Part shown: in pieces, positions 1-7,503 of the stretch
How positions within the stretch are numbered: position 1 is the stretch's first letter
How the letters are laid out: each line of letters opens with the position of its first letter
NCBI RefSeq assembly: GCF_015352455.1
Contig: NZ_JADKPN010000001.1
Coordinates: 620,001 to 684,000 of the forward strand
From: Nocardioides islandensis
GTDB taxonomy: Bacteria; Actinomycetota; Actinomycetes; Propionibacteriales; Nocardioidaceae
Direction: 5' to 3'
DNA length: 64,000 nt
Notes under the pieces: model-generated
Told to the model about the DNA's origin: nothing
Seen by the model: the letters and a program-made list of their open reading frames with translations, nothing else
The model's database searches: none
Translations under genes and position numbers: made by a program

Positions 1-650
1 CCGACCGGGTGTCCTTCGACCAGGGCGCGGCCCTGCCGATGAACTACCTGACCGCCCTGTTCGCGCTCGTCGAGCGCGGTGGCCTCCGCGGGGGCGAGAC
101 CGTCCTCGTGCACGGGGCGTCCGGTGGTGTGGGTACGGCGACCGTCCAGGTGGCGAAGGGCCTCGGCGCACGAGTGATCGCGGTGGTGTCGACCGAGGCG
201 AAGGGCGAGTACGCGCTGGCGGCCGGCGCCGACGACGCCGTGCTGCTCGACGGCTTCAAGGACACCGTCGGCGCCCTGACCCACGGGCGGGGCGTGGACG
301 TCGTGGTGGACGTCGTCGGCGGCGACACCTTCACCGACTCCCTGCGCGTCCTGGCCACGCAGGGCCGCCTGCTGGTCGTGGGGTTCGCCGCCGGCCAGGG
401 CATCCCCGAGGTCAAGGTCAACCGGCTGCTGCTCAACAACATCGACGTGCGCGGCGTCGGGTGGGGCGGCTACGCGATGGGGCGGCCCGGATACATGCAG
501 GAGCAGTGGGCCGCGCTGCTGCCCCTCATCGAGGCCGGGACCGTCGACCCGCCGATCGGGGCGACGTACGATCTCGACGGCTTCGGGCGGGCGCTCCAGG
601 ACATGGAGGACCGGCGCACCCTGGGCAAGTCGGTGGTGCGCCTCCGCTGA
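1..650 (+). CDS. NADPH:quinone oxidoreductase / zinc-less MDR family protein, 3' part
   Basis: Only the C-terminal two thirds of this medium-chain dehydrogenase/reductase lies in the window; the frame is open to base 3, so the start is upstream. The Rossmann signature VLVHGASGGVGTATVQVA for NADPH binding is plain, followed by the AGADDAVLL and GRGVDVVVDVVGGDTF segments usual in quinone oxidoreductases. No zinc-binding cysteine cluster is visible in the part present. It would reduce a quinone or enone with NADPH in the cytoplasm; the substrate cannot be told from sequence. It ends 36 bases before the M13 peptidase, which has its own promoter. Confidence 0.85.
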   Translation, partial: DRVSFDQGAALPMNYLTALFALVERGGLRGGETVLVHGASGGVGTATVQVAKGLGARVIAVVSTEAKGEYALAAGADDAVLLDGFKDTVGALTHGRGVDVVVDVVGGDTFTDSLRVLATQGRLLVVGFAAGQGIPEVKVNRLLLNNIDVRGVGWGGYAMGRPGYMQEQWAALLPLIEAGTVDPPIGATYDLDGFGRALQDMEDRRTLGKSVVRLR

Positions 651-672
651 GGGTCCGCTCACGGGTCCCGGT

Positions 673-678
673 TAGGCT
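673..678 (+). promoter_or_regulatory. -10 box TAGGCT of the M13 peptidase gene (leaderless)
   Basis: TAGGCT ends 8 bases before the GTG at 687, so transcription would start at or next to the first codon. No Shine-Dalgarno sequence is needed or seen. Confidence 0.5.
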
Positions 679-686
679 CGTGCCCC

Positions 687-2642
687 GTGAGCATCCTGGA
701 CGACGCCCGCGCGGGCATGGACGCGGGCATCCGTCCGCAGGACGACCTCTTCGGGCACGTGAACGGCCGCTGGCTCGAGGACGAGGACATCCCGGCCGAC
801 CGGTCGAGCTGGGGACCCTTCGTGCAGCTGGCCGACCAGGCCGAGCACGACGTGCACGCGATCATCGAGGAGCTCGCCGCGGCCGGCGGTGACGGTGACG
901 TCAGCGGGGACTCGCAGAAGATCGCCGACCTGTACCACTCGTTCATGGACGTGGAGCGGGTGAACGAGCTCGGGGTGAAGCCCGTACGGCCGCTGCTGGA
1001 GGCGGCGGCCGAGCTGCGCGACCTCCGGGACCTGGCGGCGTTCCTCGGCGACTTCGAGAAGCGGGGCGGCGGCGGGCTGTTCCAGTCCTACGTCGACAAC
1101 GACGACCGCGACGCGGACCGCAACATCGTGTACTTCCGGCAGGGCGGCCTCGGCCTGCCGGACAAGAGCTACTACCTGGACGACAAGTTCGCCGAGACCC
1201 GCGAGAAGTACGTCGCGCACGTCGAGCGGATGTTCGCCCTCGCCGGCCACGACGACCCGGCCGGCTCCGCCGCGACCGTGCTGCGTGTCGAGACCCGGCT
1301 GGCAGAGGGCCACTGGGAACGCGCGGAGACCCGCGACGTCATCAAGACCTACAACCTGAAGACGTACGCCGAGCTGAAGGACCTCTGCCCGGGCTTCGAC
1401 TGGGACGGCTGGATCCTCAACCTGGGTGGTACGGGCGACTCGCTGTTCGAGACCTGCGTCCGCCAGCCGTCGTACCTCGAGCACCTCTCGACCGTCCTCG
1501 TCGAGACGCCCGTCGAGGACTGGCGCGTCTGGATGGCGGCGAAGATCGTGCGCGCCGCCGCGCCGTACCTCTCCGACGACTTCGTGCAGGAGAACTTCGA
1601 CTTCCACGGCCGCACGCTCAACGGCACGCCCGAGCTGCGGGCCCGCTGGAAGCGCGGCGTCAGCCTGGTCGAGGGCTCGATCGGCGAGGCCGTCGGCCGC
1701 GAGTACGCCGAGCGGCACTTCCCGCCGCGCAGCAAGGCGATGATGGACGAGCTGGTCGCCAACCTGCTCGAGGCCTACCGCAGGTCCATCACCGACCTGG
1801 AGTGGATGGGCGAGGAGACCAAGCAGAAGGCGTTCGAGAAGCTCGACACCTTCATGCCGAAGATCGGCTACCCGGTGAAGTGGCGCGACTACTCGACGCT
1901 GAAGTTCTACCGCGACGACCTCATCGGCAACGTGGCCGCGGCGTCGTCGTTCGAGACCGCCCGCCAGCTGGCCAAGATCGGCGCTCCCGTCGACCGCGAC
2001 GAGTGGCTGATGCTGCCGCAGGCCGTCAACGCCTACTACAACCCCGGCACCAACGAGATCTGCTTCCCGGCCGGCATCCTCCAGAAGCCGTTCTTCGCCC
2101 CGGACGCCGAGCTCGCCGAGAACTACGGCGGCATCGGCGGCGTGATCGGCCACGAGGTCGGCCACGGGTTCGACGACCAGGGCTCCCAGTACGACCCGCA
2201 CGGCAACCTCCACGACTGGTGGACCGCCGACGACAAGGCGGCCTTCCAGAAGAAGTCGAAGGCGCTGATCGAGCAGTACGACGGGTTCGAGCCGCGCGCC
2301 CTCCCCGGCGAGCACGTCAACGGCGCGCTCACGGTCGGCGAGAACATCGGCGACCTCGGCGGCCTGGCCATCGCCCACAAGGCCTACTCGATCGCGCGCG
2401 AGGCGGCCGGGGAGAAGGTGTCGCAGGAGGACAGCCAGAAGCTGTTCATGAACTGGGCCTTCTGCTGGCGCACCAAGCGCCGCAAGGAGACCGCGCTCCA
2501 GTACCTGACGATCGACCCGCACAGCCCGCCGGAGTTCCGCGCCAACATCGTGCGCAACCTCGACGAGTTCCACGCGGCCTTCGAGACCACGCCCGACGAC
2601 GGCCTCTGGCTCGACCCCGAGGACCGGGTTCGGATCTGGTGA
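687..2642 (+). CDS. M13 (neprilysin-like) zinc metallopeptidase
   Basis: A 651-residue protein matching full-length bacterial M13 peptidases (PepO/Zmp1 type). The zinc motif HEVGH is at about residues 489-493 inside GHEVGHGFDDQGSQYD, and the third ligand lies in ENIGDLGG at about residue 552. The N-terminal half is the helical domain that closes over the active site. No signal peptide or membrane anchor is visible, so it is probably cytoplasmic, as for several actinobacterial M13 enzymes. It would cleave oligopeptides. The GTG at 687 is chosen because a -10 box stands just upstream and the protein starts in the usual family position. It faces the M55 peptidase convergently across a hairpin region. 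Confidence 0.93.
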   Translation: MSILDDARAGMDAGIRPQDDLFGHVNGRWLEDEDIPADRSSWGPFVQLADQAEHDVHAIIEELAAAGGDGDVSGDSQKIADLYHSFMDVERVNELGVKPVRPLLEAAAELRDLRDLAAFLGDFEKRGGGGLFQSYVDNDDRDADRNIVYFRQGGLGLPDKSYYLDDKFAETREKYVAHVERMFALAGHDDPAGSAATVLRVETRLAEGHWERAETRDVIKTYNLKTYAELKDLCPGFDWDGWILNLGGTGDSLFETCVRQPSYLEHLSTVLVETPVEDWRVWMAAKIVRAAAPYLSDDFVQENFDFHGRTLNGTPELRARWKRGVSLVEGSIGEAVGREYAERHFPPRSKAMMDELVANLLEAYRRSITDLEWMGEETKQKAFEKLDTFMPKIGYPVKWRDYSTLKFYRDDLIGNVAAASSFETARQLAKIGAPVDRDEWLMLPQAVNAYYNPGTNEICFPAGILQKPFFAPDAELAENYGGIGGVIGHEVGHGFDDQGSQYDPHGNLHDWWTADDKAAFQKKSKALIEQYDGFEPRALPGEHVNGALTVGENIGDLGGLAIAHKAYSIAREAAGEKVSQEDSQKLFMNWAFCWRTKRRKETALQYLTIDPHSPPEFRANIVRNLDEFHAAFETTPDDGLWLDPEDRVRIW

Positions 2643-2655
2643 GACGAGCCAGGTC

Positions 2656-2719
2656 GGGATACCCGCTCGAGCGGGTATCCCTGACGTTCGGCGTCGTTGC
2701 AACGACGCCACAGCGTCAG
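2656..2719. terminator. Two adjacent perfect palindromes between converging peptidase genes
   Basis: Positions 2656-2681 form a perfect 26-bp palindrome (left arm GGGATACCCGCTC). It is followed at 2681-2719 by a second hairpin whose core GGCGTCGTTG/CAACGACGCC is at 2690-2709, closed by CTGACG/CGTCAG. The block AACGACGCCACAGC occurs twice (2701 and 2721). The position between converging genes suggests bidirectional termination; there is no U tract. Confidence 0.6.
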
Positions 2720-2745
2720 GAACGACGCCACAGCTGAGTTCCCGA

Positions 2746-3561
2746 CTACTCCGCAACCCCGCGAGTCAGCAGTACCTGGGTGACGAAGGTCTGGTAGACC
2801 GCGAGCGGGTCGCGACCGGTGATCGTCGTCGTACGCCCCTCAACCGATCCACCCACCCACGCGGCCATCGTGGCCTGGTCGGCGGTCCGCCAGTCGACCT
2901 CGACGACGACCTCGTCGCCGAACGAGGGAGCCTCGGTGTCGGCGGCCTTCGCGACCGCGCGCTCGGCCCCGTCGCGGACCAGCTCGCACGCCCGGTCCGG
3001 GTGCAGGCTCTCGGCCGCGAACCGGCTCACCGCCCGCTTCACCTGCACCGCCTCGATGCCCGGGCAGAAGGGCGCCGCCTCGGGGCCCACGGTCTGGTCG
3101 CCGGTCACCAGCACGACCGGGACGCCGTACGCCGCCGCGACGAGTGCGTTGAGCCCGGACTCGCCGGCGACGGTGCCGCCGATGCGTACCTGGTGCACGG
3201 CCCGCGGGTTGTAGGTGTGCGACAGCACGCCGGCGCTGCCCATCGAGCCGTGGTACCCGACGTAGAGCACCGCGCCGAAGGAGTCGTCGAGCCCCTCCAT
3301 CATGTACAGCGGCTTGTGCGAGCCGGCGAGGTACGACGCCCGCCCGTGCAGCTCTCCCGGCGGCAGGTTCCTCATCACGGAGTGCGCGTCGTTGACCAGG
3401 ATGTCGGTCGCGCCGCCGGCCAGGGCGCCGTCGATGGCGGCGTTCACCTCGGCGACGAGCAGCCGGCGGCCCTCCTCGTACGCCGTCCCGGGCGCGCGGC
3501 ACTGCTCCCAGTCCACGATCCCCGCCACCCCCTCCATGTCGACCGAGACGAACACCCGCAT
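2746..3561 (-). CDS. M55 family D-aminopeptidase (DppA-like)
   Basis: A 271-residue protein of the DppA family, which removes N-terminal D-amino acids from peptides and forms a ring-shaped decamer with two zinc ions per active site. The expected metal ligands are present: D and E in SVDMEGVAGI at the N-terminus, histidine in VNDAHS, histidine in YVGYHGSMGS and glutamate in GESGLNA. Length is normal for the family. The ATG at 3561 starts directly with the first metal-binding strand. It converges on the M13 peptidase. A link to cell-wall peptide turnover is likely from the family but not shown here. Confidence 0.92.
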   Translation of the reverse strand: MRVFVSVDMEGVAGIVDWEQCRAPGTAYEEGRRLLVAEVNAAIDGALAGGATDILVNDAHSVMRNLPPGELHGRASYLAGSHKPLYMMEGLDDSFGAVLYVGYHGSMGSAGVLSHTYNPRAVHQVRIGGTVAGESGLNALVAAAYGVPVVLVTGDQTVGPEAAPFCPGIEAVQVKRAVSRFAAESLHPDRACELVRDGAERAVAKAADTEAPSFGDEVVVEVDWRTADQATMAAWVGGSVEGRTTTITGRDPLAVYQTFVTQVLLTRGVAE

Positions 3562-3586
3562 GCGGCCACCCTGTCACGCGGCCCCG

Positions 3587-3632
3587 CTGGTCTCGACACG
3601 CTCGGCCGTGGCCGGCCTCACGGCTCGACCAG
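3587..3632. repeat. Short diverged member of the GGTCTCGA..GCTCGACC repeat class
   Basis: CTGGTC at 3587-3592 and GACCAG at 3627-3632 close a hairpin. The left end GGTCTCGACACGCTCGG resembles the ends of the elements at 5812, 10824 and 15122. It lies between the divergent M55 and recQ-like genes. Confidence 0.45.
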
Positions 3633-3677
3633 CACAGGTGCTGTGGAGAGCAGACCGACCCTGTCCCAGCCCGCTGG

Positions 3678-3683
3678 TAGACA
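3678..3683 (+). promoter_or_regulatory. -10 box TAGACA of the RecQ-like gene
   Basis: TAGACA ends 7 bases before the ATG at 3691. This favours that start over farther upstream in-frame codons and implies a leaderless mRNA. Confidence 0.45.
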
Positions 3684-3690
3684 TGCGGGC

Positions 3691-5799
3691 ATGCCGGCCC
3701 CGACGACGACCGACGCGACGTCGACCAGGGAGCGCGCCGAGGAGCACCTCCGCGCGCTGGTGGGGCGCGAGGACGTCGTGCTCTACGACGACCAGTGGGC
3801 CGCCATCTCCGCGCTGGCGGTGGACAAGCGCCGGTCGCTGGTCGTGCAGCGCACCGGGTGGGGCAAGTCGGCGGTGTACTTCGTGGCCACCCTGCTGCTG
3901 CGCGAGGAGGGCGCCGGCCCGACCGTGATCGTCTCCCCGCTGCTGGCCCTGATGCGCAACCAGATCGCGGCGGCCGAACGGGCCGGCATCCGCGCGGTCA
4001 CCATCAACTCCACCAACATGCAGGACTGGGAGCCGATCCAGGACCAGATCCGCGCCGGCGGGGTCGACGTGCTGCTGGTGTCTCCCGAGCGGCTGAACAA
4101 CCCCGGCTTCCGCGACGAGGTGCTGCCGCGGCTGGCCGCCACGACCGGGTTGCTCGTCGTCGACGAGGCGCACTGCATCTCCGACTGGGGTCACGACTTC
4201 CGGCCGGACTACCGGCGGATCCGCACCCTCCTGGGCGACCTGCCCGACGGCGTACCCGTCCTGGCCACCACCGCCACCGCCAACGCCCGCGTGACCGCCG
4301 ACGTCGCCGAGCAGCTCGGCACCCACGTGCTGGTGCTGCGCGGGTCGCTGGACCGCGAGTCGCTGCGGCTGGGCGTCGTCCGGCTGAAGACCGCCGAGCA
4401 GCGGCTGGCCTGGCTGGCCGACCACCTGGCCGAGCAGCCGGGTTCCGGGATCGTCTACTGCCTCACGGTGTCGGCCACGCAGGAGGTGGCCGGCTACCTG
4501 CGCTCGCGCGGCCACGACGTGCACGCGTACTCCGGCCAGACCGACCCCACCGAGCGCTCGGCGCTGGAGTCCCAGCTCGCCGCCGGCGAGGTCAAGGCGC
4601 TGGTCGCGACCAGCGCGTTGGGCATGGGCTTCGACGCGGCGCTGGGGTTCGTGGTGAACCTCGGGGCGCCGCAGTCCCCGGTCGCCTACTACCAGCAGGT
4701 CGGCCGCGCCGGCCGCGGCGTCGACGACGCGTCGGTCGTGCTGCTGCCGGCCCTCGAGGACCGCGACATCTGGGCCTACTTCGCCTCCCTCGCCTTCCCG
4801 CGCGAGGAGCTGGTCCGCCAGACGCTCGCCGCGCTGGCCGAGGAGGACCGGCCCCTGTCGACCGCCGCGCTGGAGACACGGGTCGAGCTCAGCCGCACCC
4901 GGCTGGAGACGATGCTCAAGGTGCTCGACGTCGACGGGGCCGTCCGTCGCGTCGGTGGCGGATGGACCGCGACGGGTGAGCCGTGGGCCTACGACGCCGA
5001 ACGCTACGCGCGGGTCGCCGAGGCCCGCGAGCGGGAGCAGCAGGCGATGCTCGACTACCTCGCCACCGACCGCTGCCGGATGGAGTACCTCCGCCAGCAG
5101 CTCGACGACCCCGGTGCGGTTCCCTGCGGTCGCTGCGACAACTGCGGCGGCCTCACCCTGTCGGGGGCGATCTCGGAGGAGGCGATGACCGCCGCCGCCG
5201 AGCGCCTCGCGCGCCCGGGGGTCGTGGTGGCGCCTCGCAAGATGTGGCCGACCGGCCTGGCCGCGATGGGCCTCGACCTCAAGGGCAAGATCGCCGACGC
5301 GGCCGAGGAGGGCCGCGCCGTCGCCCGGCTCACCGACCTCGGCCACGGCGCCGCCCTGCGGGCGCTGTTCCGTGCCGATGCCGAGGACGGCCCGGTGCCC
5401 GTGCCGCTGGTCAACGCGGTCCTCGAGGTGCTCGGCGACTGGCGCCCGCCCGTCTCGGCGATCGCGGTGGTCGAGTCGGCGACCCGGCCGACCTTGGTCA
5501 GCGACCTGGCCGCGGGCCTGTCCCGCTACCTGCAGGTGCCGGTGGCGGGCACCTACGCGATCGTGGACGAGTCGATCCCACCCGGCCGGGGTGCGGTGAA
5601 CTCCGCCCAGCGGGTCGCCGCGGTCTCCCGGCGGTTCGCGTGGCGTCCCGACCCCGACGCACCCTCCCTCGAGGGTGCCGAGGTGCTGCTCGTCGACGAC
5701 CAGTCGGTCACCGGCTGGACCCTGACCGTGGCCGCCCGCGACCTGCGGGCGGCCGGGGCCGCCGCCGTCCACCCGCTCGTCCTGGCGACCACCGGCTGA
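3691..5799 (+). CDS. RecQ family DNA helicase with C-terminal phosphoribosyltransferase-like domain
   Basis: 702 residues. Walker A RTGWGKSAV is at about residues 54-62, the DEAH box in VVDEAHCISDWGHDFRPDY at about 158, and the helicase C domain ends with YYQQVGRAGRG. Then come a RecQ zinc-binding module (CRMEYL..CGRCDNCGG) and a winged-helix stretch. The last ~200 residues are not RecQ: they contain a PRPP-loop-like element, VLLVDDQSVTGWT, at about residue 666, typical of type I phosphoribosyltransferases and ComF-like proteins. The enzyme should unwind DNA 3'-5' at forks or during recombinational repair; the role of the tail is unknown. The frame runs open upstream to 3001, but the ATG at 3691 fits both the -10 box and the protein. 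Confidence 0.9.
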   Translation: MPAPTTTDATSTRERAEEHLRALVGREDVVLYDDQWAAISALAVDKRRSLVVQRTGWGKSAVYFVATLLLREEGAGPTVIVSPLLALMRNQIAAAERAGIRAVTINSTNMQDWEPIQDQIRAGGVDVLLVSPERLNNPGFRDEVLPRLAATTGLLVVDEAHCISDWGHDFRPDYRRIRTLLGDLPDGVPVLATTATANARVTADVAEQLGTHVLVLRGSLDRESLRLGVVRLKTAEQRLAWLADHLAEQPGSGIVYCLTVSATQEVAGYLRSRGHDVHAYSGQTDPTERSALESQLAAGEVKALVATSALGMGFDAALGFVVNLGAPQSPVAYYQQVGRAGRGVDDASVVLLPALEDRDIWAYFASLAFPREELVRQTLAALAEEDRPLSTAALETRVELSRTRLETMLKVLDVDGAVRRVGGGWTATGEPWAYDAERYARVAEAREREQQAMLDYLATDRCRMEYLRQQLDDPGAVPCGRCDNCGGLTLSGAISEEAMTAAAERLARPGVVVAPRKMWPTGLAAMGLDLKGKIADAAEEGRAVARLTDLGHGAALRALFRADAEDGPVPVPLVNAVLEVLGDWRPPVSAIAVVESATRPTLVSDLAAGLSRYLQVPVAGTYAIVDESIPPGRGAVNSAQRVAAVSRRFAWRPDPDAPSLEGAEVLLVDDQSVTGWTLTVAARDLRAAGAAAVHPLVLATTG

Positions 5800-5811
5800 G
5801 GCGGCTTGTCA

Positions 5812-5926
5812 CCTCACCGGGTCTCGAGACGCGTGGCTCGTCCCTGAGCACGCTCGGTCCGAGCCCACGCTCCTCGACCTGGCGCCTGATCGTGGTCCTC
5901 GCAAGCTCGGACCGCGCGGCGCTCAG
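5812..5926 (-). repeat. Stop-codon-abutting repeat, copy 1
   Basis: A 115-bp element closely matching 10824-10937. Its last 58 bases (from 5869) differ from copy 2 at only three positions. Its right end, read on the minus strand, begins TGAG, and that TGA is the stop codon of the MFS gene. It contains CTCGGTCCGAG and GGTCC...GGACC hairpins. Confidence 0.8.
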
Positions 5927-7416
5927 TGCATGACGACGGGCGGCGCGGCCTCACCGGCCTCGTCGTCGAGCAGGTGCGACTCCTCCTTCTTGCGCGGCAG
6001 CATGAAGGCGGGCACCAGGGTCAGCACGACCAGCACCCACGCGACCCAGAACGTGTCGGCGTACGACGTGGCGGCCTCGTGCGGCGACCGGGCGTCGTTG
6101 AGGTGAGCGGTGAGGATCACCGACATCAGCGCCACCCCCACCGAGCTGGCGATCTGCTGGGTGATGTTGAGCAGCGTGGAGCCGCGGGCCACCTCGTGGG
6201 CCTTGAGCGTCTTCAGGGCCGAGGTGAACAGCGGCATCATCGTGCCGCCCATGCCGAGGCCCATCACGACGAGCATGGCAATGAGCACGCCGTAGGAGGT
6301 GTTCTCGTCGACCTGGGTGAGGCCGAACATGCCGACCACGATCAGCACGATGCCGACCGGCACGATCCGGCCGACCGGGAGCCGGTCGCTCAGGTTGCCG
6401 GCGATCGGCATGGTGAGCATCGCGCCGATGCCCTGGGGCGCGACCAGGATGCCGGCCATCAGGGCGGTCTCGCCGCGGATGTTCTGGAAGTACGTCGGCA
6501 CCAGCAGCAGGCCGCCGAAGAACGCCGCGGCGAACAGGAACATGGTGATGATCGAGATCGTGAGGTTGCGGTTCTTGAACAGCCTCAGGTCCAGCAGCGG
6601 GTGCTCGGGACGGAACGTGTGGAACACGAAGGCGACCACCAGGGCCAGGCCGAGGATGCCGGTGACCCAGACCCGCGTGTAGCCGTGCTCGCCGGCAGCG
6701 GCGCCGGGGATCGAGGAGACGCCGTAGAGGAAGAGCGCCAGGCCGGGCGACATCAGCGCCATGCCGAGGAAGTCGAAGGACTCCGACGGCTGCGGGGAGT
6801 CCTTCGCGAGGACCACCCAGGCGTAGGCGATCGCGATGACGCCGAGCGGCACGTTGATCAGGAAGATCCAGTGCCAGCTGGCGTGCTCGATCAGCCAGCC
6901 GCCGATGATCGGGCCGAGGATCGGGCCCAGCAGCATCGGGATGCCGAGGATCGCCATCAGGCGGCCCATCCGGTGGGGGCCCGCCGCCTTGGTCATGATC
7001 GTCATGCCGAGCGGCATGAGCATGCCGCCGCCGAGGCCCTGGAGCACCCGGAACGCGATCAGCATGTTGATCGAGTCGGCCAGCGCGCAGAGGGCGGAGC
7101 CGAGGGTGAACAGGCCGATGGCGGCCAGGTAGAGGCGCTTGGTGCCGAAGCGGTCGGCGGCCCACCCGGTCAGCGGGATGACCGTGGCCAGCGCGAGCGT
7201 GTAGCCGGTGACGGTCCACGCGACCGTCGAGTAGGCGAGTGGCTCGGCGCCGTCGGCCAGGTCGGTCGCGAACGTCGGCAGCGCGACGTTGACGACCGTG
7301 ATGTCGAGGATGGACATGATCGCGCCGAGCACGACCACGCCGGCGATCTTGAGGACCGCGCCGTCGATGTTGTCGGGGTATTCGGGAGCAGCGTTGTCGG
7401 CCGAGGCTTGTGTCAC
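5923..7416 (-). CDS. MFS drug exporter, DHA2 family (EmrB/QacA type)
   Basis: 497 residues with about 14 predicted membrane segments. It has the DHA2 opening GAIMSILDITVVNVALPTF, motif A as GWAADRFGTKRLYL, and a helix-5 motif with several Gly/Pro (GPILGPIIGGWL). It would export hydrophobic or cationic compounds by proton antiport. Start is the GTG at 7416, six bases behind TACGCT on the minus strand (7423-7428). The frame happens to stay open upstream through the antisense of the SNF2 gene, which is a high-GC artefact. The stop codon lies in the end of the repeat at 5812-5926. No regulator gene is adjacent. Confidence 0.93.
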   Translation of the reverse strand: MTQASADNAAPEYPDNIDGAVLKIAGVVVLGAIMSILDITVVNVALPTFATDLADGAEPLAYSTVAWTVTGYTLALATVIPLTGWAADRFGTKRLYLAAIGLFTLGSALCALADSINMLIAFRVLQGLGGGMLMPLGMTIMTKAAGPHRMGRLMAILGIPMLLGPILGPIIGGWLIEHASWHWIFLINVPLGVIAIAYAWVVLAKDSPQPSESFDFLGMALMSPGLALFLYGVSSIPGAAAGEHGYTRVWVTGILGLALVVAFVFHTFRPEHPLLDLRLFKNRNLTISIITMFLFAAAFFGGLLLVPTYFQNIRGETALMAGILVAPQGIGAMLTMPIAGNLSDRLPVGRIVPVGIVLIVVGMFGLTQVDENTSYGVLIAMLVVMGLGMGGTMMPLFTSALKTLKAHEVARGSTLLNITQQIASSVGVALMSVILTAHLNDARSPHEAATSYADTFWVAWVLVVLTLVPAFMLPRKKEESHLLDDEAGEAAPPVVMH

Positions 7417-7422
7417 CGGTCC

Positions 7423-7428
7423 AGCGTA
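7423..7428 (-). promoter_or_regulatory. -10 box TACGCT of the MFS gene
   Basis: Read on the minus strand, TACGCT stands six bases before the GTG start. It lies in the 87-bp gap shared with the divergent SNF2 gene. Confidence 0.45.
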
Positions 7429-7503
7429 GGTTCGGGCACCGACACCCCACCAATCCGTTTCGCCGTGGGCGAAACGGCCGTGTGAAAGGTCTGTGACGTC
7501 CTG

